A stretch of DNA of 64,000 bases from Onchidella celtica (GCA_963931925.1 OZ007567.1:94499778-94563777); one strand, 5' to 3'; positions 1-12,721 are shown, numbered from the stretch's first letter. The notes: generated by a model from the letters alone, not told the origin. Numbers and translations are program-made.

Positions 1-402
1 CATCACTATCGCAGGTGGCCTATGCCAGTGCTGGACCTTTCCGATAAGGCAACTACATTCCACAACACATGCATACGGCTACATCTTTACTATACTTCTG
101 GAGTTTGTGTTGTCCGTGAGTTATAAACGAAACAGTCATTAACTCTGGTATGTAAAAAGAAATTGAATGGGAATTCTAGCACACCAAAATTACGAAAACA
201 ATAATTAGCTGAGGCAGCAATATCTATCGATTCCCAAGACCAAACTAATGTGTTTTTTATAAAAAGGTGTCCTAGTACTTACTTATTTATGAGACAAGCT
301 AAAAAATATCAGACAGTATGTGTGTATAGAGAGGTTTCCCTATTGGTCGATGTGCATTGCAAGACACGGGAGGCGCCGCGAAACCATGGAGCGGAAAGTA
401 GG

Positions 403-570
403 TCGCTGCGGTAAACAATATCCGTTTGTGCATTTCCAAGGGGCGTAAGAGCTTGCAAACGGCTCTAAATAATTTCAATCAGCCCAAAAATATGAACAAA
501 CCACAGTAAACAGATATGCACACTATCTTTAGTGAAGGCGGTCGCTTTTAATTCTTGTTTACCGCAGCGA
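403..570. repeat. Foldback element with 16-bp inverted repeats
   Basis: Positions 403-418 (TCGCTGCGGTAAACAA) are a perfect inverted repeat of 555-570, with 136 bp between the arms. The arms are complex sequence rather than microsatellite, so a small foldback or MITE-like element is likely. No coding capacity and no clear target-site duplication was seen. Confidence 0.5.
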
Positions 571-2067
571 GCTATAGTCCGTGCACCGATGCATGATCAC
601 AGAAAACTGCTCGTAGCGTTGCAACCGTCGATGATATTTGAATGTAATTTGGCGTGAAGTCTTAGATTTGTGATGACCCTAACCCAGATTTTTTGCCCCC
701 GAATTATTCAAGTAGTTTTCGAGTTTGTTTATTTGCGATATATATATAAATAAAGAGAGCACCGACTAGGGTAAACATTTAGGTGGTTTACTGTAGTGAT
801 TTAACGTATGGTTTTGAGTCCCACTAAAATGTGGTACAGCACGTGATTAAAGTGAGTTTAAAAACAAACTCTAGTGATTGTTCACTGGTAGGCCAACACA
901 CAGTCAGAGGCGTTGTCAGAGATCTTTCAATTTCTGAATTCCTTTCATCGTGGACTTAAACATCAAAATCAAAACGATGCGGAACATTGGAGAACAAGAC
1001 CTTCAAACTGTCAGACATCCAAAATCTAACTCATGCAACATTGAAAACAGTCGCTGCAGAATTTTTCTCCAAGTGAGAGGACCATGTATTGCGGTTGGAG
1101 GAAGAATACTGGCAAAACGAGGGCCTTCATTTTATTCAGCCGAATATCGTCATCAATCCAATGGAGACATCCGACTCAGAAAGCGACTGAGATGATAAAA
1201 CATTAAAAAACATCGAAAAGTGCTTGCCTGTTTTGAAATAAAACAAAAACAAAAAACCACCACCTTTTTAGGGCTAACCTTTCTATTGGGCCTAAGGTTG
1301 TCCCAAGTCCGCAGCCTGATCATTGTACCCAAAAGGCCATGCTCTTGCAATGACAGGGACTCAGAGGGGGAAAGGGTGGTCATATCTCGATATGTATATT
1401 TCTCACAACTTAATACAGATTGGAAAGCCTAGCTACTTTACAAACTTTATCATTCACAGGATGTTACCGTTTAGCATAACTAGAAGGCTGTTTTCAATTG
1501 ATAAGTAATGAATCTGTAGTAGCTTTATCTTACAGGAAAGGAACAATAAATGCATTTACGTGTAAAGCAAACCTCAAGTCCCTAACGTGATGCTACGCCA
1601 CTGTAATTCACCACAGATTGTTACTTTATTTAGGAATTTAGATGAACTACAGGGAAACGAGAAGTGACAGATCAGGCTGGAACACACGTATACTGTAAAC
1701 ATCTGTAAGTTGAGGGCCTATTCAATTGAAAACAAAGAAAAGATCAAAGGAATTCGCCGCTTTGAAAGAACGGTGCTGTGCAGTGACTTCAAATTCAAGA
1801 TTTGTAGGGTCATGATAAATGTAACACTGCATGCAAAAATTCAGGACGCTGTATTTCGTAATAACTGAGAAAATCAACTTAACCGTGATAACGCCTCGGT
1901 GAACGGACTATAGTTTCGCGATTTGGCGAAAGTGAGAGCTCTCTATAAATTAATACAAACTGTCTGGAAATACGCCGGTGTTTTCGTAACCTTTCAAGTC
2001 TTCTTCACCGTCGCAACTTGTTCTACATGCAGGCCTTTTAAATTAGCAGCGTCCTCTTCGACTTAAC

Positions 2068-2290
2068 AGACACACTCGAGACACACTCGAAATACCGAGA
2101 CGGACCATTCCTTCTTCCGCTATAATAATGTCCACAGCTTGCGCGCACATAAGCATGGTGAGTGAGCCTCACACAGCTCTGTGGTACTAGTCTTTTTCGT
2201 TCAAGTATAAAGGGGTGTGGTGCGAATTGTTGCATTGTTGACATGGATGATACGCGCCCACGACAACGGAAGGAATTTGGCAGCGAATTG
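2068..2290 (-). repeat. MITE family A, copy 1 (degenerate)
   Basis: The stretch with ATACCGAGACGGACCATTCC, a GCGCGCACATAAGC motif and the later CTCTGTGGTACTAGTC, AAGTATAAAGGGG and TTGACATGGATGATACGCGC blocks matches the reverse complement of the element at 54823-55053. Its terminal inverted repeats are more decayed than in that copy. It is a non-coding, non-autonomous DNA-element remnant. Confidence 0.55.
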
Positions 2291-2739
2291 AACTGTCTCG
2301 GTATCCTTTGTCTCGGATACCAGCCACATAAAACTTGATGAAAAAAGGCAATATTGGTACCTGGCTGTCGTTAGTGAAACGTAGTATTTTACATTGTGAG
2401 ATATAGCTGGACAGTGGACACAACTCAGTATTTTCTCAATTCGGCTTGGTAAATACATCACGGTCCCCCAGTGACAGCCTCTTTGTCAAATTTGGGCCAG
2501 GTGGCTGAAATATTCACAATAGGATTTTTGTTACCAATTTGTGGCCAAGTTTCGACAAAGTTATTTAGGCCAAACGGCTGTTGTGGTGGCCAGGTGACAA
2601 ACCTAGTCCAAGCACTAAACCTAAAACTTTCAACAACAACAAAATGCAAACAAAACTCAAATTTGTCACATGACACAAATTGTCACGCCGGATAATACTT
2701 AGACTCTTATTATTATATTACATATAAAAAAAAAAAATT

Positions 2740-2985
2740 TGTAGCGGGAGTATTTCATTGTGATTAAATTTTGTGTGTGTGTGTTTGCGCGCGTGTGTGT
2801 GAGCGTGTGCATGTATGTGTGTGTTTGCTCAACGCCACAACCAGAATGATAGTTTCAAAAACCCTACATCTAATTCTCTTAAGTGTCAACTAATCTAATT
2901 CAGGTCTCCTCAGTAGGCCTACCGACCTGTTGTGTTTATTCAATTTCCAGGCAATCTTTTAAAATTGTTGTTATGTCCGTAAAAT
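2740..2985 (+). repeat. Dispersed repeat family B, copy 1
   Basis: Shared blocks (GCGGGAGTAT, TTTGCTCAAC, ATAGTTTCAAAAA, GTGTCAA.TAATCTAA, TTCAATTTC.AGGCAATCTTTT) recur in the same order at 18598-18785 and 18851-19015. A TG-rich microsatellite is embedded (about 2772-2825). No ORF. The element class is not recognised. Confidence 0.5.
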
Positions 2986-5761
2986 ACAGGGATCTTTCTT
3001 ATTGTTATTTTTTTTCTGTACTCCCTTTGAAATGCTTGGCGTAGGAGAGACTATTTGAGACGCGTTCGATTTGGTGCAATTTCCCGGCCTTGAAACGATT
3101 GCTTAGATTCCCCGCCGTCGTGAGATCTAAAGCGCAGTGCGACTGTAGTTTATTTTGGGGAAACTTTTTAGATATCAGAGAGAGGGAGGAAGAGAGAGGG
3201 AGAACGAGAGAGAGGGAGAGAGACAGCGAGGGAGAGAGGGAGACGGTAGGAGCCATGTCTATTCTAGCCAATGCCAATATCCTTGCCAGCAACCCTTTTT
3301 TCAACCCTACGTCAATCTGACGTAAATTTCCGTAGGATTGATAAGATTATCAAAGAGGCTGATTCCCAACAGCAACCGACGTGGAAGCGATGTCGTAAAC
3401 ATCGGATCTACGTAGGAACGACGTCATTCCTGTGTGCAAATCTGACATCATTCCTGCCCATCGGATTTCCCTATGGTTGCTAGCTGAGAAAGAAAATATA
3501 TTCTGTACTGTTCATGTTCGAGCCGCTTTTGCTTCGGGCATTCATTTTTCCAATAATGTCAATTTACAGTGATGAGGAAAATCAATCGCCCAGCCATTGC
3601 TTCCTTTACAATAAGTGAGGACACTACCGGAGCTAAGAATTCTAGTAAAAATAACTATGAGTACTTCGGAGTCAACAAGCAAGGCTACCGCGGAGGATCT
3701 GCCAATCTCTCTTCAGCTTTATAGAACGGTTTTAAATATTTATGTAATTATGTAAATCTGCCCCCCCCCCCCGGGGGGACTGTGTGTAATAAGGCTCTGT
3801 TGTATTCTGGAGTCAGATTAATGAATACTGTAGCCAGTAATACGGCTTCGGTTGGGCACTTCTCAATAGTTTTGTTCTTCCTTCACCCATAAAGCCCCTG
3901 ATTTAGTAATCACTTGGTACACTTATTAGAATGAGGACAAGCCTCACGGGCAACACCTATGGAACTGCCCAGTCTTTCAACTGGCCAGGTGCCCAGTCCC
4001 TGTACGTTACTGTCGCTGGACCAGGACCGGGGGGGGGGGATGGTGTTTCCTCTGACGTCACAAGCGAAGGCAAGCAAGGTTGTAAAATCTTAATGAAGCG
4101 ATAGGTCCGTTCGCTTGTCGGTTCAGGTAAGTATCGATCGGATCTTCAGGTCCATCCTGAAGAACAGAAGAACCATGTCTATGGCAAGATGCTCTGACTT
4201 CTACTTATTTATAAAACAGCCATAGATAACTGTGTGTTTTCGTAACTCTTTGGTGCCTAGTTCTCTTACAGTCATAAGCTGGCATCAAAACCGCCAGTGT
4301 TCATCTCTGGTCACAAAATGGTTATATTAAACTCACTGAAAAATATTCAGGAAAGGAGCTGACCTTCTCTTCGCTACAAGAAAAAAAAAAGAAAAACATT
4401 CAGAAAAGAAAAAGAATCAATTCCTCCAACTTCACAATGTGAATTTGTAAAATCTGTGTACGTATATGTCGTGATTTTAAATGTCACATGCATGCTCAAA
4501 AGTACTTTCTTTTCTTTTTTTTCCAAAGGGGTATCAGACATTTACTGCCATTGCACAGATGGTTTCCTTACAACTTCATTGCCAGATTCTAACAAGTCTC
4601 GTTAAATTCCACTGTCTATACCTGCTGAATTTAGTTACATTACAACTAAACCAATCCATTATATTTTTAATACAACTTTTTATCGTTATTAACACTCATG
4701 CGATTAACAGTTTTTGGTGCCTCAAGTCATGGTTATTATATTAGTAATATAACTGTCTGAACTTGAGATTCAAAGACCCCACGCTGGCCATTTAGTTCTT
4801 CCATGCACAGAAAAGTAGGTCACCAAACAAAAAATGGAAGCCCGCACTGACTTGAACCAGGCATTATTACTTGTCAACAAATATAATCTGACAATTAAGC
4901 TCGCCCCTGGGGCACCCCAAAAGCAATTACTGTAAATAGAACGTACAAACCTACAAACAATCTGTTGTTTCCACCATAAACAGAAAACTTTAGATTAATC
5001 TCAAAATATGGCATTGGTCCGACCAGAACACGAAAACAGGAACCTTTTAAGTTCGCATCAGCGAAGTAGTTTAGTTTGTTGAGACTTATGGATTCGAGAA
5101 AAGTCGGTGGGCCATAGATTTGCTTTGATGTGAATAAGACATGGAAGGAAGCAGTGTCTTATTTCCTAAAGACATTGGTTTTAAGGTGGCCCCAAAAACA
5201 TCATAGGTTGCTAAATTGATTTTACGACGTGATCCAAAACAAAAAACCAAACAAACGAAACTTCGCATGCGTATACCGAGAAAGGCACGACACATATTAG
5301 TGTAGGATCTAAACTCGAACTGTAGTAAGACAAAAAAATGTGGTAAGAACAAAAAACTGCGTTTAGCACATGTAAAACTTCGGAAAACTTCTTGAATTTT
5401 GAGAATGACCGTAATATTCGTGGTGCCAAACTTTGATACAATTCTTCCACACAATAACATTCTCGGCCCAATTCCATTAATACAATAGCATTCCGACTTT
5501 GTAGACTGAATCTTTCAAAGCGAAATTACGAAAATCGACTGTTCCGATGATTTAATGTCTGGAATAACATGGAAACGGATCCATTATCAGACCGCCAGCC
5601 AGCGAGGATTAGATTCAACATACTCATGTGGAAGAGGGCTGCTCTGGAAAAACAAAAGACATGTAATAACCTTTTTCGCACTAGGAAAATGGGACATTAT
5701 TTTCTTCGTCTAATTGAAGCCCTCAGTGGCGAACTTAATACTGACGGGCAACAAGTGAAGT

Positions 5762-5764
<3 letters not shown>

Positions 5765-5819
<55 letters not shown>
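5765..5819. repeat. (CT)n microsatellite
   Basis: A nearly pure CT dinucleotide run of about 55 bp. A similar GA run lies at 6338-6397 and GA-rich imperfect tracts at 3176-3245 and 8034-8215. They create spurious leucine/serine and arginine/glutamate frames. Confidence 0.9.
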
Positions 5820-5822
<3 letters not shown>

Positions 5823-6337
5823 AGTTTCGGTATATTCCTCCCCATTGGAAGTGAGAAACTCGTTGTAAATACCACATTATTTTATTTCAAACAAACCAAC
5901 AACAAAATACTGACACGTATTCCTTAAATCTGGATAGTATAAGTTTATAATAAGGCTTCTATAAGCTCAGCACCGATGTTGAAAAAATAATAAATAAATA
6001 ATAATACAGGTATCACCCGTTTCTGATATAATCACGGCAAGTACAAATTAATTTTTTCCTATGATAATTTCGCAGTATTACCTGCGCGTGGAGAACCACC
6101 AGTGACATTGCCTGGCCCAGGTGCACGAAATCAATAGCACACTGTCCCAGACATCTAACAAAGAGGACTTAGTGGGAAGTCTGAGGTAGGAGATTAATCA
6201 TAGCGGTACATAGGACCTCATTTCTGTTGCATTTCTCTTGCTGAAAGTCTAGAACCTTTATAATTCTATGTTCGCTCGTTCTTCAGGTATTTTCAGACCA
6301 TAGGATGTTCCACGTGATCGTTTAATTGGCTAGAGGC

Positions 6338-6347
6338 AGAGAGAGAG

Positions 6348-6397
<50 letters not shown>
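6338..6397. repeat. (GA)n microsatellite with GACA tail
   Basis: A GA dinucleotide run of about 60 bp with one GC interruption, continuing into a short (ACAG)n tail. No gene context. Confidence 0.85.
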
Positions 6398-6398
<1 letters not shown>

Positions 6399-7449
6399 AG
6401 ACAGACAGACAGACGAACGGACGGGAATGCTGCGTCTGATACTTTACTCCAAACTTTGGGATTTAAGACTTGTTTGTTCTTCATCCAGTATACAACATCA
6501 TTTTATGTCTTGAACCCTAATGAAGAGCAATCGGTGTGCCCGCCAGCCTTTCTGCTGGTCTATTATCCAAGCTTCCAGTATTAATATTGATGGCACACTT
6601 GTAAAAGCTCAGTGTGAAATATTCTGAAAAGAATCGAATGAATAGAATAATTCTGCGAATTCCAAGAAACTGTGTTGATCTCCCACCCCCCTCCCCTTCC
6701 CTCCACCCTCCCGGGCTTTTGTTTTCATTGGGTGATGAGTAATTATTTAGCAACTGCTGCAGCTGCATTGTATCATGCCTTCTACGTATTTTTTTATTTT
6801 TTTTGTCTTTTGTGTCAGTATTCAGTACACTGAGTGATGCTACATGAGGAGGGGGAGGCAGGAGGGCGCACGGATTTCCGTCACGCCACCGACGAGAATG
6901 TAGACTGTGTTTCCCTATTTCTCTAAACACCTGGTAGAATTGTACCCAGAAGCAGCCAGTCACATCCTTCTCCCATCTACATCTTCCCATGCATCTATCT
7001 TCCCAGGCTCAGACAAAGACTCAGCGATGAACAGCTACTACTGCAGTATTTCCAGCCGACCCCATTATCGAGGAAACATTATGTCTCCATCTCAATTGAT
7101 CGATTTTCGATCTCCTCTGGTGGCACGTATTGCAAGGCAGCTATTTCCTATAATTATATTGTTAAAGATCCCCGGGTCTATGATTTATTGGTAGCCTACT
7201 GCTGGTCAACCGTATATTTTTCACATAACGGAACTGGCTTGGTGCCTCAGTTGAATAACAGACACTCATGTCTAGAAATTACAGGCCATTGGCTATGACG
7301 CTTGGGGTCTCGGTTATGTGATGTGGTAAGTTTGCTGCTGGGCCCTGATCAAGGTAATATCCCAGCTCGTGACATTACTGCTGGTTAACTTTCAGCACTT
7401 GGAAGATCTGGGACCTTTCACTCTACAGTACTGGTAAATAGTGCCTCAA

Positions 7450-7660
7450 TCCCAATAGCCCTGAAGCCAGTACAATACCAAGGGGGCGGTGGGGAGGGTG
7501 CGCAAGGTGGCCGAGCCGCCTTAACATCATTATGGGTCCCCGAGCAAAGCAGTAGGATTTTCTTTCCCGTTTCAAAAACCATTGTAAATTTGCATGCATG
7601 GGGCCCTCTAAACCCCTGGGCAACTGGCCAGTGTGTCAGGACTGCTAGGCAAGTTGGTGG
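7450..7660. repeat. Dispersed repeat family C, copy 1
   Basis: The blocks GTAGGATTTTCTTTCCCGTT, AAATTTGCATGCA and CTGGGCAACTGGCCAGTGTG recur with small changes and in the same order and orientation at about 56440-56545. Two copies on unrelated flanks point to a dispersed element. No coding capacity. Confidence 0.5.
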
Positions 7661-8393
7661 GCAACAGCGAATCATCCCGAGGGCAAATCGTGCGGAATTA
7701 TTGCAGGAGAAAGGGAAAACAAGACAGAATAGGCCTTGCCTGTCAAAAATGAAAATGATGAGTCGGTGTTTTGTGTGTGTGTGTGTGTGTGTTTCTGTAC
7801 TTTTAGGGCACTTAAATTGTTTTAATGTCTTAAAATACTGTTTAATTTCCAAAAGATAGATGAGTCATAACATGTCACAACATCAACTGAGTGTACATGT
7901 ACTCTGTCAGAGATTCTTGATATCACAGAAGGTGCGGATAAATGTTGCAGTGACAGCAATGACATAATTATAGTTTGCCGTGACGATGAAGTTGTAGTTG
8001 TTAATCCTCCCCAACCCCACACACACACACATGGAGTGAGAGAGAGAGATAGACAGACAGACAGGCACAGAGAGAGGGATGAAAACAATGTGAGAAAGAG
8101 AGAGAGACAAAAGTCCAAAAGAAGAGAGAGAAAGAGAGGGATAGAAAGAGAGAGGATGAGGGATAGGGTGCAAAGGGGGGGGGGGAGGATAGAGAGAGAC
8201 CCAGCGAGAGAAGAAGGATGGGGAACATAGAAACCAAAGACACTATAATTATAAGATTAATGCATTCCGTCAACAGGAGCACGTCAAAAACAAAAGAAAA
8301 AGATAAGCGCTCAAAGACAAAGAGCTGGAAATGCCAAATCTGTAAGCGTTTTTCTGTATTCATCCTTACCGTGACTTTGTATGACTTTCTGTG

Positions 8394-10400
8394 TCACCGT
8401 CCATCATGATGTTTTCCTGTATCATTGGCTGGAGCTTCCTCCATCTCAATGTTTCTTTTCCTTGGAGATTCCCTTGCTGTTTTCTGGACTGTTCCAGATA
8501 CTCTCCTTACATTCTGACCGTCTTCAGTATTTGAGTCTTTGTCGGGCATTGGATCCATGTCAGTCTTGTGTTCGTTTTTCTTGGATTTGTGCCGTTTACG
8601 TTTTGTTTTCACTGGAGAACGGACGGTTTCCTTATTGTCTAAAGGTTTAAGGCGAGGGGGCAAAGGTCTTGTGGAAACGTCCACTGCATCAGATGAAGTT
8701 CTACCTTCAGGACACCGACTGTCTACTCCGGGCCGGAGGTCAGCTTTAGGCGTAATACTGTAAGAGTGGTCAGTGTTTGACTTAGGAGGGATCCTCCTGG
8801 AGGATGAGATCACATTGACATCATCGAAATGCCCATGAACTTGAGTTGTCCTGGATTTTGATCGGGCTCTTGAGCCAATACTGGAACCGGCAGTAGCACT
8901 GAGATCCAGCCCAGAATCTGCACCAAATGTCCCACCAAAGTCTTTGTTTTTGCTTTTCTCTTGCACTGCATGAAGGTTGATTTCGGGATCGGACATAGAT
9001 CGGGTCCGGTGCAGAGTCCCCTGTACATTTCTTGTAGACACTGGCTGTGAAGATGAGTACTGGTCGATTTCACAGCTTGAGTCATAATCGCTGGTATCTC
9101 CCATCAATTCATTGGCGTAGTCATATTCCGGGTAGGTAATGTCTAATGCTTTGCCTTTTCTCTGAAGTATGTCTATTGTAGACAGTGCCTGCATCGTTTT
9201 CTCCCGACTGTTTCCAGAGGAGGAATCTTCAATACAAATACCCGTGGACGTGGCAAACAATACTGGCACACTGAAAGCAGGAGGGTAAGGCGTGTCGACG
9301 TTTTCTTTGTCTTTTTCCTGGTCCTTTAATTTTGGGGACCATTCTTTCTCACATTTTTGTTGAGAATTTTCCTTCCTTGACGTATCGACAGAAGCCATAC
9401 CTTGAATTTCCATGTCAACGACCGAGTTATGTCTGCGACATAGAAGGCACTCTTTTGTGCTTTGCCAGATATCTTTCTTAAAGGCAAACGTAATGAGCGG
9501 GAAGAGGGCAGTGTAGAAAAACCTCATCCAGATGAAGGTGGCATCCACTTCCCAAGGATAGTCAATCAATGTCCCTTGCTCAAACTGCTGGCTGTACTCA
9601 TACTGTTTGATATAGGACGTGATGATAAAAGGAATTTCCAGTATAATCCACAAGACAACGAGGGTTGCCGTAAAAGAACATGAGGTATAAAAGTGCTGAG
9701 TTTCTTCTGGTTTCTCGTTGAGCATTTGGGTGTAAGTTTTCTGTGCATTGTCTGCTCTTCTTGAGTCCCTGAGTTGACAAGACAACCGAAAACTGATGAT
9801 GTGGAAAACGATGATGATGATCAATGGTCCCAGGAATGAAACCAATAATGTAGTGTACAGAAAAGCCAGCGAAGTTTCTCCTGTGAAAGTGCACAGATGA
9901 AGTTGAGGACGGAATGACGAAGCTACCGCATCGGTTAAAAATGGAATGCTGAAGATTAATGAATGCAACCAAAAGTAGGCCGTCACTAACCATATTCTGT
10001 AAGATGAAAACCAAGCTTCATACTTGTAAGAATAACGAAGAGAAAAATAACGATCAATACTGAGAGCTGTTAACATCAACACTGTCTGAATTGCCACCAG
10101 GTTCATACAAAAGTTGTTGACTTTACACATGAATGAACCGTACACCCACTCGTCCACAATCAGAGAACCCAATACCAGGGTCATATTGAAAATACAATCG
10201 ATGATGCAGACAACACAGAGATTTGCCGTCAGCAAATTCTGCACCTTCCGCAGTTTCGTGTTGTGGGCAAGAACGATGAGTATAAACAAACTGCCCACGA
10301 AAGACGATACCATGAAGAGCAGAAGGAAGACAATTCTTGGTGCTTTCGACATATCTGATGAATCCATTGTAGCGTTGAATCCGGGTGAATTCGATGCCAT
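8394..10400 (-). CDS. Orphan rhodopsin-like (class A) GPCR, 668 aa
   Basis: A seven-transmembrane G-protein-coupled receptor of the plasma membrane; ligand unknown. A single open exon starts at ATG 10398-10400, the first Met after an in-frame TGA at 10413-10415. The N-terminus is short with an NAT glycosylation sequon (residues 9-11). Rough TMs: 22-46, 56-81, 93-117, 136-157, 176-205, 241-264, 286-307. C92 and C170 fit the conserved extracellular disulfide, and D116-R117-Y118 is an intact DRY motif after TM3. C318 and C321 could be palmitoylated after helix 8. Oddities: around the TM6 proline (P257) the usual CWxP is LEIP, and TM7 has FPLIT where NPxxY is expected. The C-tail of about 350 residues is hydrophilic and rich in Ser, Lys and Arg, with basic runs. 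I do not recognise a named family. The call as a class A GPCR is firm. Confidence 0.9.
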   Translation of the reverse strand: MASNSPGFNATMDSSDMSKAPRIVFLLLFMVSSFVGSLFILIVLAHNTKLRKVQNLLTANLCVVCIIDCIFNMTLVLGSLIVDEWVYGSFMCKVNNFCMNLVAIQTVLMLTALSIDRYFSLRYSYKYEAWFSSYRIWLVTAYFWLHSLIFSIPFLTDAVASSFRPQLHLCTFTGETSLAFLYTTLLVSFLGPLIIIIVFHIISFRLSCQLRDSRRADNAQKTYTQMLNEKPEETQHFYTSCSFTATLVVLWIILEIPFIITSYIKQYEYSQQFEQGTLIDYPWEVDATFIWMRFFYTALFPLITFAFKKDIWQSTKECLLCRRHNSVVDMEIQGMASVDTSRKENSQQKCEKEWSPKLKDQEKDKENVDTPYPPAFSVPVLFATSTGICIEDSSSGNSREKTMQALSTIDILQRKGKALDITYPEYDYANELMGDTSDYDSSCEIDQYSSSQPVSTRNVQGTLHRTRSMSDPEINLHAVQEKSKNKDFGGTFGADSGLDLSATAGSSIGSRARSKSRTTQVHGHFDDVNVISSSRRIPPKSNTDHSYSITPKADLRPGVDSRCPEGRTSSDAVDVSTRPLPPRLKPLDNKETVRSPVKTKRKRHKSKKNEHKTDMDPMPDKDSNTEDGQNVRRVSGTVQKTARESPRKRNIEMEEAPANDTGKHHDGR

Positions 10401-10924
10401 GTTTGTACAGAATCAAGCTGACCTCGCTGAGAAATCCCTGTCACTCTATGAATAGGCACAGTGAGAATAAATGGCTATCAAATCGCCTCACGTCTATTTC
10501 TTCGATCACAACAGCTGGGAATTTTTGTAGAAATACAGACAGTGGGCCTTTCATCGTATATGAATGTTGCTGCCATCCTTACCACAGTACAGCATAATTT
10601 CGAAATGTAACAAAGTCCCGTTTTATAGTATTACAAACACCTGCGACCAGTTTTTAAGGCGATTGCACATTACGAATGTCACAAAGGTATTGTAGAGCAC
10701 GTAACGTAATTCCTGACAGGTGAATTACCTACTGCCAACCGCTATCAATAAAACTCGGGTCTGATCGAAGCCCCGATAACGGCCAACAGTTGGTGTGTGT
10801 CCTGCGTGTCGGCCTAAGTGGCAGTGATCTGAAACGTGTCGCAGCGCGCGCTGCCAGAGCGAGATCGACTCCGCGCGTGACTGGCTGACGGGCATGCTAC
10901 AAGAACCAGCGTGTCCACACTCAC

Positions 10925-11010
10925 CTGGCGGCTAACACATCTCTTCAAGTCTTGTGGAACCGCGCTAATGACCGTATTCGAGTCCACCAAAAATAAGTTC
11001 GATTAGTCTG
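10925..11010 (-). other. Possible 5' UTR exon of the GPCR
   Basis: On the minus strand CCGCCAG|GTGAGTG is a near-perfect splice donor (last exon base 10925), in GC-rich DNA about 525 bp upstream of the GPCR start codon. Acceptor-like AGs lie just before the ATG. This would give a noncoding first exon for the intronless coding region. The upstream limit is a guess. Confidence 0.3.
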
Positions 11011-11699
11011 TTCTGTCGATGTAACTGTAATGTTCTCAGCTTTTCTGTGAACGATACTTTTACGAGATGTACTCATGACATTATGGAACTTTGGGCCACC
11101 TATTCCACCACCTTGATGTTATATCGTTTTATGTGAGCAGCTAGTCGTAATTACCAGCGACTTATTAGATCCACAGAAAGAAAAGAATACATTTAATATT
11201 TAAAGAGACAATGAACCCCAGATGAATTCTACTAGCAATTTAAACAATGTGTGCGGCCTTTCACGTTTTCCTATCATTTCCACAAAGTTTTAATGCAGGC
11301 TTTATAATCAGAGATAAATTAGTGTGTAAGTCAACCGGTCATGTCTTCCAAAAAAGCAGCCAAGTTTCTGGTTGATGAGAAAGACAATAACATAATTATG
11401 ATCATACAACATTGCCTGGATAACCATTCTAAAATCCTCGCCCAGAAAAACTAAATAACTTAGATTAAACAAAGACAAATAAAATAATAGTAATGACAGA
11501 CAAGAAGCTGCCAAAGATGTCGCCCAGAGATAAATTGATAGTAAAGATAGAATCAGATAGATTTTTGTTGTTGTTGTTTTTCCAACGAACTCGACACAAA
11601 TATCTAAAATACCGTAACATAATATAAAAACACAACTTGTAATCTGTCACTTTACCGAGCAGATAAAAATAATATTCATGAAATCACTCCTTGGGTAAA

Positions 11700-12040
11700 A
11701 TCAAATGCGTTATCAATGCGGTGTACAAATTTTAGACTGCTGTGACAGTTAAAACTTCATGTTCATATTTCTACCGCTCGGGTACAATGGAAAATGACGA
11801 GAAAAGATGTCAAATATGCTGTAAGACTGTAAGACTAATCACGGGATTAGTTGCTATGTATGTATTATCAACTGAGGAACATTTTCTCACTAATTGGGAG
11901 CAGTAGATGTCTTTCTTGCATACTTGGCCGTGTGAGTTGTCTCTTCGCCCTCTAAAGAGAAAACGTAAAAAAAAAAATTTAAACCTTGTATGGTTGGGAT
12001 GCGGTTTAGGGTAATTACAGACTGAGTACAACATTGCTCA
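11700..12040 (+). repeat. Local duplication, copy 1 (with insertion)
   Basis: This segment (CAAATGCGTTATCAATGCGG ... GAGTACAACATTGCT) is repeated at 12722-12942. Copy 1 carries about 120 extra bases at roughly 11826-11950 that copy 2 lacks. The same extra sequence occurs alone at 14351-14460, so copy 1 is a filled site and copy 2 an empty site. Confidence 0.7.
11830..11950. mobile_element. Small non-autonomous element, about 110-120 bp, copy 1
   Basis: From TCACGGGATTAGTTGCTATG to GCCGTGTGAGTTGTCT, this block matches 14351-14460 closely and is absent from the duplicate site at 12.85 kb. The ends carry a weak inverted relation (CTCACGG against CCGTGTGAG). It is noncoding. Its class and transposition mechanism are unknown. 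Confidence 0.5.
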
Positions 12041-12203
12041 AAGATTTGATATGAAGATAAACCGCTTGTGATTTCAAACTATTAAAAAAAACAACAACAA
12101 ATAAAGAGGACTGTTTCAGAAAGAAAAAATGAAGAAGAATATGGTAATACTACTAACTAATGCTTTGCAACATTGTTTCAGACTCAACCTCTGATCTCTT
12201 GCC

Positions 12204-12418
12204 ATAATACATGGATTGAAAGAGACCCATAATTATTGATGTGCATAATTCATTCATAATACATGGATCTAAAAGAGACTCATTTATAATTATTGATGTG
12301 CATAATTCATTCATAATACATGGATCTAAAAGAGACTCATTTATAATTATTGATGTGCATAATTCATTCATAATACATGGATCTAAAAGAGACTCATTTA
12401 TAATTATTGATGTGCACA
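12204..12418 (+). repeat. 57-bp tandem array, about 3.7 copies
   Basis: The unit (GATGTGCATAATTCATTCAT, then AATACATGGATC and further) repeats with a 57-bp period, nearly identical in the three downstream copies and degenerate in the first. Because 57 is a multiple of three, both strands show open repetitive frames of no coding significance. There are no spacers, so it is not CRISPR-like. Confidence 0.85.
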
Positions 12419-12721
12419 ACTGATCATTCTGAGACCGCAACATAAGAAACGGTAGATAACTTGTATTTATAATATTTCTCGTCGACTTTTTGGAATTGCT
12501 TACCTTGAAAAGAGAGGCAACTTCTTAGACCTTGGCAACTTTCTCTTCGACTTAACATTCCTGGACTCTGTACTGTCACCCTCATTATTCTTTCTTTCCT
12601 TATCTTTCCACTCTGTCAAATACTGTCTTCTTCACCGCCATGTCCATTATTATCTTTTCTTTAGATCTGTAATTCTGTAGGCCTGCGCCTTTACATTAGT
12701 TTCTCTAGCCTATTATTCCGT

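Larger units (their letters stand above)
1..8393. other. Gene-poor region downstream of the GPCR
   Basis: I see no convincing exon on either strand. Open frames here are short, lack domain character and often run through microsatellites. The stretch holds a foldback repeat (403-570), a MITE copy (2068-2290), a dispersed repeat (2740-2985), GA/CT microsatellites (3176-3245, 5765-5819, 6338-6397, 8034-8215) and a dispersed repeat shared with 56.4 kb (7450-7660). The remainder is AT-rich unique-looking sequence in which I see nothing. Confidence 0.6.

Noticed and set aside
5086-5460. 124-codon minus-strand ORF
   Set aside because: No domain, no splice context and an unremarkable composition; likely chance.
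12204-12418. CRISPR-like regularity
   Set aside because: Contiguous tandem copies with no spacers, in a eukaryotic genome. The same applies to 58811-59208.
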